In this document: positions 10,201 to 17,758 of the stretch, one piece after another
Layout of the letters: each line of letters begins with the position of its first letter
Numbering within the stretch: position 1 is the stretch's first letter
Assembly: GCA_025055795.1 (NCBI GenBank)
Contig: JANWVV010000015.1
Location: 1-64,000 of the forward strand
DNA: 64,000 nt
Direction of reading: 5' to 3'
Source of the DNA: Gemmataceae bacterium
Lineage (GTDB): Bacteria > Planctomycetota > Planctomycetia > Gemmatales > Gemmataceae
Program-made: the position numbers and the translations under genes
The notes under the pieces: generated by a model
What the model was told of the DNA's origin: nothing
Database searches by the model: none
Seen by the model: the letters and a program-made list of their open reading frames with translations, nothing else

Positions 10201-10697
10201 ACCGGGAATGGACCGCTGCCGAAAGCTGGCGTCGCTGCTGGCTAAGCCACCTCCAGCAGCGGTATGGGCCACGGCACCCCGCCTGTGCCCGGGAACTGGT
10301 CGAATTAGCAACCAACCTGACCCAGCAACAAAAGTGGGTCGAAGCCGAGGCCGCCCTTCATGATTGCCTGGCCATCCGACTGCAACACGAACCCGAAAGC
10401 TGGACAACCTTCCACACACAAGTGCTTCTCGGAGAGATTGTGCTCGCTCAAGCACTTCTTTATCCAGACGCTCAGACCCGGGCCTCCTTGCTGGCCACCG
10501 CAGAAACTTTGCTACTGAAAGGATACGACGGACTTAAACAACGGTCGGACCAACTACCTCCCGAACGTATAGCCCCCCTTCTGAGCGATGCCGCCAAGCA
10601 CCTGATGCAACTATACGAGGCGATGGATAACAAGGAACAAGCCCACTGGTGGCGTCGCCAGGCAAGTACCCAACAGCAGACCGCTGGCCCCAAGTGA
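7293..10697 (+). CDS. Ser/Thr protein kinase with membrane segment and TPR region
   Basis: The protein of 1134 residues has a 60-residue Ser/Thr/Pro-rich N-terminus, then a Hanks-type kinase domain (about 62-380). It has the glycine loop GGMGRIY, catalytic Lys91, HRDLKPPN with Asp199 and Asn204, and the GTPGYMAPEQARG activation segment. The DFG triad reads DWG (Asp217), a change often seen in planctomycete kinases. A membrane segment near 405-428 is followed by a charged coiled-coil and about 550 residues of tetratricopeptide-like helices with repeated LGPxHPxT signatures. The N-terminal kinase would be cytoplasmic and the TPR part across the membrane, unless the segment only anchors it. The ATG at 7293 has a GGGGAGG site. 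No cognate substrate is encoded next to it. Confidence 0.92.
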   Translation: MESSQENRPTSSTNSPATIRASSRNTPTLPPETLSVGSEDAAEAGALTLSEVLPGMPVIPGYRIVREIATGGMGRIYAAIDATLEREVAIKILLPGADSERFLTEARITARLPHPAIPPVYAIGHLPDGTPWLAMKLIHGQTLARLLQRRRCISAANVATAANQSLEKQPVDFLRLLHIFEQVCQAVGFAHSRGIIHRDLKPPNIMVGEFGEVQVMDWGLAKQLSRDARLSPDNSTAEQAGTEALRAIVDSSASEALASSLLAEQDLTQTGAILGTPGYMAPEQARGQAADARSDVFALGSILAVILTGKPAVVGSSSLEVIQKSAMADLEDVHSRLDSCGADPELVELCKRCLAANPADRPADGQQVAIELAAYHAGVQTRLRQAEMERLRAATQAAEQRKRRRVVMWSATGIAGILASGLGLSLWQMIRAWQAEARAHTNELRALQERDWKEQERLRAEYLQRQAQWERDRANRERASAVAVRDFLRHDLLQLANARRMALRLQRLPASGEVKHDIAVRELVDLAAQEFAPERIAHRFPGQAEVQAEILQTISEVYTALGEYKQAIAFGRASVQQLQQALGPSHPATLACQINLFHTLVVATQYREAVPVLMQVLAELEKLLATAGPPSADNPADVAFEAVWNALKPCLDARTLTVQRLELGVADGVPVFLQLSLGLARIERLARLCLERYGSADPRAFFPRLLQAMAYHALAQVQLAVPLYETLVRELEQLVQTGADTHATILLTVRYMLLLAYDHQGKNKIELISLVEQLREDAQRLLGPDHPSTLQVIRFLANKYHQIQRYDQAIALYEQTRRLLSERLGPAHPETLYLMDQLSHSYWAAGKTDQALSLWQQTLAQMQARLGPEHPYTLSTLNRLAHGYCWTGRLTEGLTLLLEIYQVRCRKLGFFDPETLQTMQNLADVARTAGQPAIVLPVLEQAACVAAQRQFRDHQAEQVIRVVIAAYEADREWTAAESWRRCWLSHLQQRYGPRHPACARELVELATNLTQQQKWVEAEAALHDCLAIRLQHEPESWTTFHTQVLLGEIVLAQALLYPDAQTRASLLATAETLLLKGYDGLKQRSDQLPPERIAPLLSDAAKHLMQLYEAMDNKEQAHWWRRQASTQQQTAGPK

Positions 10698-11091
10698 TAC
10701 CGCCGTACCACCCACGCGTGCACGCCGACCGCTAAAGCAAGCCTGCCTGAAACCGTTAGCATAAATGCCCTTTAGCTCTCTGAGGCGGTGAGACAAACTC
10801 CGCGATATGTGAATTTCTTTCATCGGATTGCTAAACATCTCTCGAACCGATCTCACCGCCTCACTCGACAATTCAGCTTGCGGCTCTGACCCTAGAATGG
10901 GTAGGGTGATTTACTTGCGTAACCATTCGTAGGAATACCGGATCGTCACGGCAGGTTAAACCAGCCGGGTCTGAAAAGCGGGGTGTTGCCGAGGGTATTT
11001 TGTCCCTCGGGATGACCCTACGGCATGCTATAGCCTTGGAAAAGGGAACTAGTCTGAGCTTATTGTTTATCATCAATGGGATCAACGTCCG
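10698..11091. other. intergenic region with two inverted repeats
   Basis: No gene seen. Besides the long-range inverted repeat listed separately, a 7-bp perfect hairpin lies at 10989-11010 (CCGAGGG, 8-base loop, CCCTCGG). It has no T-run, so it is unlikely to be an intrinsic terminator. Confidence 0.45.
10781..10863. repeat. 13-bp perfect inverted repeat, 57-base spacer
   Basis: TGAGGCGGTGAGA at 10781-10793 is matched exactly by its reverse complement at 10851-10863. The arms could bind a protein dimer at distant sites or form an RNA stem in the kinase 3' region. There is no T-run after the second arm. Confidence 0.55.
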
Positions 11092-12150
11092 ATGGCTCAA
11101 GAATATCAACCACTACCGCGTACACCTTTTCACACTTCGCTGGACTCCGAGGGGGCCGACAGCGCACCGGCACGCTCGTCTACCGCGCCGCCCGCGGTCG
11201 AAGACTACGTACAACAGATCAAGGAAACGGCCGACAAACTGCTTACTGATCAGGCGACCCGAGGCGATGTGCGTCTGTTGGCAACGGCCATACGGGAATT
11301 GCGGTACTGTTTCAAGATCTTTGCCGCGTATCGTCACCGGCGTAAGGTATCGATTTTCGGTTCGGCCCGTACCCCGCCGCACCATCCGGCATATAAGGCC
11401 GCTGAAGAGTTTGGTCGCCAAATCGCTGCTGCCGGCTGGATGGTTATCACCGGTGCTGGCAGTGGCATCATGGAAGCAGGACACCGCGGCGCCGGCCGGG
11501 AATCGAGCTTCGGCCTGAATATCCTACTGCCCTTTGAGCAAGCGGCCAATCCCGTCGTCCAGGGAGACCCGAAGTTGGTCACTATGCGTTACTTTTTCAC
11601 CCGCAAGCTGATGTTCATCAAGGAATCGGATGCTGTCGTGCTCTTTCCAGGTGGCTTCGGGACCCACGACGAGTGTTTCGAAGCACTTACCTTGATCCAA
11701 ACCGGCAAATCCCACTTGTTTCCCATTGTGATGGTCGACGAACCGGGCGGTAACTACTGGCAACTCTGGCAACACTTCATTCATGAAGGGCTGGTACTGC
11801 GGGGTTACATCTCACCACACGATACCTCCTTGTATTACATAACCGATTCTGTGGAAGAAGCCGTGCGACATGTTATCCGCTTTTACCGAATCTATCATAG
11901 CCTGCGTTACGTTCGGGGTGATCTGGTGTTGCGTTTACAAAAACCTTTGACCGAATCACTCCTGCAGCGAATCCGTCATGAATTCAGCGACATTCTCAGC
12001 GGTGGTGATTTCGAGTTGATACCCAGGGCACTTCCCGAAGAGAGTAACGAGCCGGAACTTGCCCACCTGCCACGTCTGAAGTTTCGCTTTCAGCGCCAGG
12101 CCGTCGGCCGCCTCCGTCAACTAATTGACCTGATTAACCTGGAAGGCTAG
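11092..12150 (+). CDS. TIGR00730/LOG-family Rossmann-fold protein
   Basis: This protein (352 residues) belongs to the LOG-type nucleotide-binding family (TIGR00730). The diagnostic PGGFGTHDE motif (PGGxGTxxE) and an upstream GAGSGIMEA glycine-rich motif are both present. Characterised members hydrolyse nucleoside 5'-monophosphates, including cytokinin ribotides, to the free base and ribose phosphate; others are annotated as lysine decarboxylases without support. This one has about 100 extra N-terminal residues and an extra C-terminal part of about 90, so it is longer than the roughly 190-residue plain LOG proteins and nearer the larger bacterial subgroup. The substrate cannot be told. The gene stands alone, and no clear Shine-Dalgarno site precedes the ATG. 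Confidence 0.85.
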   Translation: MAQEYQPLPRTPFHTSLDSEGADSAPARSSTAPPAVEDYVQQIKETADKLLTDQATRGDVRLLATAIRELRYCFKIFAAYRHRRKVSIFGSARTPPHHPAYKAAEEFGRQIAAAGWMVITGAGSGIMEAGHRGAGRESSFGLNILLPFEQAANPVVQGDPKLVTMRYFFTRKLMFIKESDAVVLFPGGFGTHDECFEALTLIQTGKSHLFPIVMVDEPGGNYWQLWQHFIHEGLVLRGYISPHDTSLYYITDSVEEAVRHVIRFYRIYHSLRYVRGDLVLRLQKPLTESLLQRIRHEFSDILSGGDFELIPRALPEESNEPELAHLPRLKFRFQRQAVGRLRQLIDLINLEG

Positions 12151-12936
12151 TACTGCACAGGCACCGCTCGCGTTCAGCAGTTGTCGATGTTGTCCCACCG
12201 CAAGGCTATCTGCTGCCACCTATGTCGGTCTTAGTTGTCTGTAAAAGCACTTTAAATTGTTTGGGTCGTAATCGTTCGAGGTTAAGGCTGTATTACTCTC
12301 TGCCATTGACTCGCCATAAAAAATACGAGACGGGAGGCACCCTCCCGTCTCCTGACCAGACTTACTTACGGGTCCCGTCCACCCCTTGGGTAGCCTGGCC
12401 TACTTATCCGTTCCCCCCTCGGAACGGAGTAAGCCTATCGTGGTGTTTCTCCCCCCTGTGTTTTACTCTGGTTCAGTTATGCAAACCCCCGGTTTACTTT
12501 TTGAGAGGAGGTCCACGGTAAATCGAGATTGCCAAGCATGTGCTAGAACTCTTCGTTTGCTAATCACAGACGGGCCTTGCCTAACAATCTCGTATCGCCG
12601 CAGACATCCAATACCTAGATCACAAAAGACCCTTTGGCAAATCATCCACGTACAAAAATACGGGTTTTTGTTGAGCAAAAAAATTGTGCCGATGCAATAA
12701 ACCGATGCTTGCATTGTTAGCGCCGGTCACTCTGTTTTAACCGTCGAGGGTCATCGCCCCGGATGGAAAGAATCATACGTCCGAGAAATCTTTGGCTAAT
12801 CTGTCGCAACTTGCCAACGACGCCGGTATTGTCCGATCGCCACAGTCGCAATGCAGAAGTGAAGTACACTTGGATACGATTATTCAGACAGGATCACTGC
12901 TTACGCACAGTTACTCGAGTTCGGGATAAGATAAAA
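12151..12936. other. structured intergenic region without a credible gene
   Basis: Nearly 800 bases lack a convincing coding frame. Two strong hairpins occur: the terminator-like one at 12327-12351 and an imperfect one at about 12403-12433 (CCGTTCC, CCCCTC loop, GGAACGG, with flanking pairs and one bulge). Read on the minus strand, the hairpins and the terminator suggest the 3' part of an untranslated RNA. I could not match it to RNase P, SRP or tmRNA signatures. Confidence 0.4.
12327..12351 (-). terminator. intrinsic terminator, minus strand, no obvious gene
   Basis: A perfect 11-bp stem (GAGACGGGAGG pairing with CCTCCCGTCTC) has a 3-base loop. On the minus strand it is followed by GTATTTTTTATGG, a good U-tract. 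On the plus strand it is not followed by T residues. The nearest minus-strand gene upstream already has its own terminator at 12937-12963, so this one seems to serve another transcript. Confidence 0.72.
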
Positions 12937-12963
12937 AACCGACGGTCCTCGAGGCCGTCGGTT
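12937..12963 (-). terminator. intrinsic terminator of the DUF2203 gene
   Basis: A 9-bp perfect stem (AACCGACGG with CCGTCGGTT) around a 9-base loop is followed on the minus strand by a T-run. It lies 50 bases after the stop codon of the minus-strand gene at 13013-13501. Confidence 0.8.
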
Positions 12964-13012
12964 GACAATGCACGATGCTGGCGTCTCCGGTAGGTCCGTG
13001 CGGTGCATTCGC

Positions 13013-13501
13013 TCAACGCATGGGGCGGTTGGTACCCGTAGGCACCCCCTGCTCCCATTCTGCCGGGATGGGTCGTCGAGCGGATTCACCCTGATAGTGC
13101 CAATAGGTCACGTTGGTTTCACCCAGACGCCAGGAAAAGGCCGCTGGACGCCCCAGAATTTTCGTCGGGAAGTCGACCTCGCCGACAACGTCATCAACCA
13201 GTTGTACACCAAGGCCCTGCAGCTCACTCAGAGCGTCAGCAAACGAACGTTCGGCAGCGGCTATTTCCTCGTTGATCTGGTAGCGGCGTTGCCGTCCACT
13301 CCAGTCTAGATGACGACGGTTCCGAAACAGTCGTTCCTGCTCAGGTGTCAGTTGGCGGATAGTGCGGCGATGTTCCACTAGGTCGTTGACAATGCTGGCC
13401 ACTAAGGGCAGCATCCGGCGGGCCGTTTTCAGGTCTAGTGTTACCAGTCGGGGACGGGGCTTGCCTGCTGGGTTTGTAGCACGGTGTGGTGTCTGGCTCA
13501 T
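13013..13501 (-). CDS. DUF2203 family protein
   Basis: This 162-residue protein matches the DUF2203 pattern. There is an N-terminal helix-rich part beginning with a TLDLKTARRMLPLVASIV motif, and a C-terminal part containing GEVDFPTKILGR, then SWRLGETNVTYWHYQGE, the conserved block in this family (a WRLGE...WH core). The family is widespread and uncharacterised. About 30 residues precede the first conserved motif. The ATG at 13501 has GGGAG six bases upstream. It is monocistronic, with its own terminator just downstream. Confidence 0.82.
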   Translation of the reverse strand: MSQTPHRATNPAGKPRPRLVTLDLKTARRMLPLVASIVNDLVEHRRTIRQLTPEQERLFRNRRHLDWSGRQRRYQINEEIAAAERSFADALSELQGLGVQLVDDVVGEVDFPTKILGRPAAFSWRLGETNVTYWHYQGESARRPIPAEWEQGVPTGTNRPMR

Positions 13502-14643
13502 GGTTAGCTCCCGGTTGGAGAGGAATTGAATCCTCCCTCTACCTCTATTCTAGAAGCGCCGCTATGGTCTGAATGACCAGAACGGCACTTTTCATTCCGA
13601 CGGTCCCCTAACTTCCTTGCATTTCCGCAGCATCCTTCACAAAATTTAGAAGCTTGCCTTCACCGACCCGGTTCATCCTTATTACATCCCCATGGCCGTG
13701 TCGGAAAGGTCAGTTGTACTCCAACTCCAAGATCACCCGCAGCGACTAGACCGATCTTGCCTAAGTCTAAGCAGTTACGCTACCTTTTCTGCCGTTGCTC
13801 ATAACTTGGCGTTCGTCCTTATCACCTTATTTGTTGGCCTCTTAACAATCGCTGTGCGGGGATAAAGCCAACCACCTTGTATACAAAACATTAGTTCCAA
13901 AAGAAAGAATTGATCAAAATGTCGGAGGGTGCGGAAGGATTAAATCCGCCACTTTAGGCACAAATTGCGATCAAAATAGGCAGTTAGCACCTTTGGAAAT
14001 AGACATGCTTTTCCTTCGAGGTAATGTGCGTATCGATGTTAAGTGTGGCAACTTGTACGAGTGGTCAATTTATTCGGATTAGGACAGGCGTTGACAACCG
14101 ACAGGTGGATTGGTTGACCTCACAGCGGCCCACCTGATCAACCTGCCCCGTGATACCCTGTTTAGCCAATCATACTTTCTCCCCGATTCGGTCAGATAAT
14201 CGATCATTTTCCTGGACTATCCGGCAACCATTATGTGAATAATCGATCTTCGCACCAAAATTTTATGATCTTTGATCCAATTGGTCGCACATTCAGCTAT
14301 TATTAAAATCTAACGTTAACTTGCATCATTTTGATCTTCCTCTATTGAACTCGGCCGATTGGATTGATAGACTTTGATCGAACAAAACACCGCTTGACAA
14401 CGAGACATGAATTAATCGGCGTTGGGAGCCTACTGGAAATCGTTTCGACCCCACGGGTATCCGCCAAAGCCCATAGGATCTCGATTAGTAATACGACTGT
14501 CTGGCTAGAGACGAGCAGTGGAGGAAGAGGGCTAAGGTGGGGGCAAGATACTTTGTGTATTAGCCTTTGAAGGAGAGACATGGGGTCGGCCTACTCATCC
14601 AGCGAAGACCACAGCGTAGCTCTGGCAGAATCGAGGAACGCCC
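13502..14643. other. long AT-rich intergenic region
   Basis: No gene was seen in 1142 bases; the longest short frames have no coding character or ribosome site. The part from about 13860 to 14350 is AT-rich. The 9-mer GATCAAAAT occurs at 13912 and 13969 and in reverse at 14328-14336. One sequence matching a DnaA-box consensus occurs in reverse at 14234-14242. It probably holds the promoter of the gene at 14644 and perhaps regulator sites. Confidence 0.4.
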
Positions 14644-17277
14644 ATGTTGATACAGATAACCTGCCCGGGCTGCCAAGCCCACTACCTGATGACGCGAGAG
14701 GAAGCTGGGAAAACCGTCCGGTGTCGGCGTTGTCACACAGAACTGGACGTGCCGGGAGTAGCACCTTCTACTACGCCGGGCAAGGTTCGCTTTACCTTGG
14801 ATCAACTTCTGCGTCGTCGTGGATTAAAGCACAAAACAGCGAGCCAGAGCGATTCGGAGGAATCGTTAGGTACTACCACGAAGCTTCGCCCACCCTCATT
14901 ACCCAGCCAGGCTGTGCAAGGACGTCTACGGCCACGCACCAAAGATTCCACCTCTGCCCGCTACACCACGAGAAGCGATAAGGATCAGGCCAAAGCCTCC
15001 GAAAGGACTCGGAAGCTCGTCACACTCGTAAGCGGCGCTGGCTTGTTTGCCATTGCTGTGTTGGTTACAGCCGCCTTGCTAGCCAATAGCAGCAGAAAAA
15101 ACACAGCGGGGGATTACGTGAGCAATAATTCTGCTGCCTCGATCAACTCGGCCGCAGCTCCCCCTTCTTCATCACAATCTGATACCCCATCCCTCTTGAA
15201 GCAAGCCCAACCGCCGGCGGGTACGGATTTTTCTCCTCCTCGCACCCCGACACTGCCAGAGAGCAACGACGCCCACCATCCTCGTCGGCCGGGCTCCTTC
15301 ATTGCTCCAGATCGTGCCGGCGGAAATGGTACTAGCACATGGCCCTTGCCGCCGATTTTCTACCCTATGGGTAAGCGCAAGGCGCTACTGGAACCTTTTT
15401 ATGCCGCGGTCTTCGACCCCAGCCGTGGAGAGTTTCTGGCTTGCCTGCCCCGGCTGGAAACTAAAGGAGCACGTCTACAAGGCACCTTAGTTCGCTATCG
15501 GAGTGTAGACCATTTTGTCCCGCTAGGACGCTACAAGTTACCCCATCTGGCCGTACGGGCCGTCATCGATCATCGTCAAGGACTGCTGTTCGCCTTGGCA
15601 GCTCGGGCGGAGAGTGCGGCAGCAATCTCCCAATTGGCTCAGCAAAACCTGGAACATGCGACGGCCTGCGGCGACATCGTTGTTTATGACCTCAAACCCA
15701 TCTACGACAATCAGGTCGAAGACAGCAAGGAATTAACTCCTCAGACTGTCATCCCATTTTATGCTCCACAAGCGTACGTCCGCAGCCTCGCGCTCAGTGA
15801 AGATGGTAGCCAATTATACGTCCTGACCACCTGGGTATCCTCGGGTCGGCCGAGCCGATCGACGATTACCGTTGTCGACACACTGACACGTAAGCCAATC
15901 AGAAGCCGGGATCTACCGGAGCCGGCCGGCGAATTGGTCCTCTCCCCTGATGGCCAGTATCTGGTCATAACCGAACGCACAGCCAACGGTGGGGCCGTCC
16001 GCCTGCTGAAAAGCAGCGATCTGACAAGCATCAACTCTGCTTTGATCAAGGGAACTCCTATTGATGTAACGATGACCCGGGCAGGTCAGATCGCCGTAAC
16101 CACCTTGATATCGGTGAGAAACAATCACCCGGCATCAGGTTTTGTTGGACCGGATGTCCCGCAAGGGATTGATCCCTCAGGGCTTGGAATAATAGGCGGG
16201 CCACCAGGATTGATTCCGCCACATGGGTATGGTGCATGGAACGGCGGTTTGCCCACAGGAGGCAACTTTGCAGGAGCTCCAGGCCAAGGCATGACAGGCG
16301 TCAACACTCTTGCCGGTCGCCAGTTCGTCGCTCATCAATTCGAGATCAAAGCATTGCTAGTATCGGATCGCGGTGTGGAGGAGCTCCCCCTGAACTCCCC
16401 GGTGCGCGCGGCCAACAATGGTTACCTGCGATTTTCTCCGGATGGCAAGTGGTTGCTAGCGGCCTCCTACCGGGAACCGGGATACGACTTGTATGAAGTG
16501 ATCGACCTCACTTCTCCGACTAATGTCAGGCATCGCTTGGCCTTGCGGAGTGCGGATAACCAACTGCTTGGTGGTCACTTCCTGCTCTCTCCCGATGGAA
16601 GACATGTGGTTTTCCACAACGGGGTGGTGCTGGATACAACAGAGACATCCAGTTACACCCCGGCTACCTCAGGAAGCGATACAAGAGGAACCGGCGAGAC
16701 TTCCCCCTCATCCTCGAGCTATTTCATTCCGATGGGAGGAGCCGGCAGAGCCTTCCCTGGCTCCTTATCGTCGCCACCATCGAGTTTTTCAGAGGGCATC
16801 AGCACGCCCTTAGGTAATATGCCTCCAACTGGACCGCTGTTACCAGGCATCGAAAGGTTACCCAATGGGGGGATGAGTAGCAGTCTACCTCTGCCCACTA
16901 CACCGGTGGGTATCACGTACACGCCCGAATCACCTTTTATACCTGCACCACCTGCCATGACGGTACGTCCGGTTCCCTTCTTCCCTGGGCCGGCAACAGT
17001 AGCGTTGCCTCCCCCCGTTCCGCCAGCGGTTATGCCCATGTTCATACCGCCGCGACCCGTGTTCATTCCCCCCGTTCCTATGGTCCCACCAGTTCCCCCT
17101 TCGTATGCCATGGCAGCTATGCGGATGCCCCCCATGGTCGCTTTCTACAGACCGCCAAGTCCGCCCATTACGTCGTTCTGCCGACCCGTTATTACCTGTC
17201 GTCCATGTGTCTCGTTCTCCTGCGGTACCTCCTGCTGCAGTCCTTGCACAACCTATCGCATCCGACGCATCCGCTGA
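14644..17277 (+). CDS. zinc-ribbon membrane protein with beta-propeller-like repeats (copy 1)
   Basis: The function is not known. The protein of 877 residues has an N-terminal zinc ribbon (CPGC and CRRC, about residues 8-30), a Lys/Ser-rich linker, a membrane segment (about 125-145) and a large extracytoplasmic domain. Its PEPAGELVLSPDGQYLVITE and RFSPDGKWLLAASY-type strands resemble WD40/YncE-like beta-propeller blades. The C-terminal 200 residues are Pro-rich and end in a Cys-rich tail (CRPVITCRPC and further Cys). GAGGAA lies eight bases before the ATG. The central domain is closely similar to the protein encoded next, at 17759, so the two genes arose by tandem duplication. Confidence 0.8.
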   Translation: MLIQITCPGCQAHYLMTREEAGKTVRCRRCHTELDVPGVAPSTTPGKVRFTLDQLLRRRGLKHKTASQSDSEESLGTTTKLRPPSLPSQAVQGRLRPRTKDSTSARYTTRSDKDQAKASERTRKLVTLVSGAGLFAIAVLVTAALLANSSRKNTAGDYVSNNSAASINSAAAPPSSSQSDTPSLLKQAQPPAGTDFSPPRTPTLPESNDAHHPRRPGSFIAPDRAGGNGTSTWPLPPIFYPMGKRKALLEPFYAAVFDPSRGEFLACLPRLETKGARLQGTLVRYRSVDHFVPLGRYKLPHLAVRAVIDHRQGLLFALAARAESAAAISQLAQQNLEHATACGDIVVYDLKPIYDNQVEDSKELTPQTVIPFYAPQAYVRSLALSEDGSQLYVLTTWVSSGRPSRSTITVVDTLTRKPIRSRDLPEPAGELVLSPDGQYLVITERTANGGAVRLLKSSDLTSINSALIKGTPIDVTMTRAGQIAVTTLISVRNNHPASGFVGPDVPQGIDPSGLGIIGGPPGLIPPHGYGAWNGGLPTGGNFAGAPGQGMTGVNTLAGRQFVAHQFEIKALLVSDRGVEELPLNSPVRAANNGYLRFSPDGKWLLAASYREPGYDLYEVIDLTSPTNVRHRLALRSADNQLLGGHFLLSPDGRHVVFHNGVVLDTTETSSYTPATSGSDTRGTGETSPSSSSYFIPMGGAGRAFPGSLSSPPSSFSEGISTPLGNMPPTGPLLPGIERLPNGGMSSSLPLPTTPVGITYTPESPFIPAPPAMTVRPVPFFPGPATVALPPPVPPAVMPMFIPPRPVFIPPVPMVPPVPPSYAMAAMRMPPMVAFYRPPSPPITSFCRPVITCRPCVSFSCGTSCCSPCTTYRIRRIR

Positions 17278-17758
17278 ACGATCTGGGAACCCAAGGGAAC
17301 TTTGGCAGTTCCTCGTAGTTCCACCAATCAGTGGCCTGGGCCTTTTTGGAAAGTCGTTGCCTTTCTCAGTGACGCCGGGACATAGAACATAGAGGATGTG
17401 CCGTTAGTATGGCCAGCCGTTGTGTCCATTTAACAAGTGAGCGTTTTACCGATGGTGGTAGCTTATCCCAAATCTCATCATTAGGTCAGCATATTGATGA
17501 AATCATCCTAGATGCAGGTAGATGCAAGGATTCCCTGTCAAAAGATTTAGTCGGCAATTTGCGCAGTTTAAGAGTTGCAATCACATTGCAGAAACGATAA
17601 GCTTTGAAGTAAGAATTTCCCAAGCAGAAAAGTTCAGCCAACGAACCCTGGAGATATTTCGTCTATATTTTCAGAAGTCGCTAGCCGTTTCCGCACTTTA
17701 GTGGCACTTGAGTGTCTCTTAATATCGTCTGGATCAAGCCTGTGTGAGGATGCCCCCC
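17278..17758. other. intergenic region between the tandem paralogues
   Basis: A 63-codon frame at 17409-17600 lacks a well-placed ribosome site and any recognisable motif, so I do not call it. I see no terminator. The spacing suggests that the two paralogues have separate promoters. Confidence 0.4.

Noticed and set aside
12463..12714. 83-codon minus-strand frame in the structured spacer
   Set aside because: Composition does not look coding, and it lies over hairpins better explained as untranslated RNA.
14234..14242. DnaA-box match (TTATTCACA on the minus strand) suggesting a replication origin
   Set aside because: Only one box, with no dnaA, dnaN or box cluster; the AT-rich spacer alone is not enough.
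17409..17600. 63-codon frame between the propeller genes
   Set aside because: No well-placed ribosome site, no motif, no coding-like base pattern.
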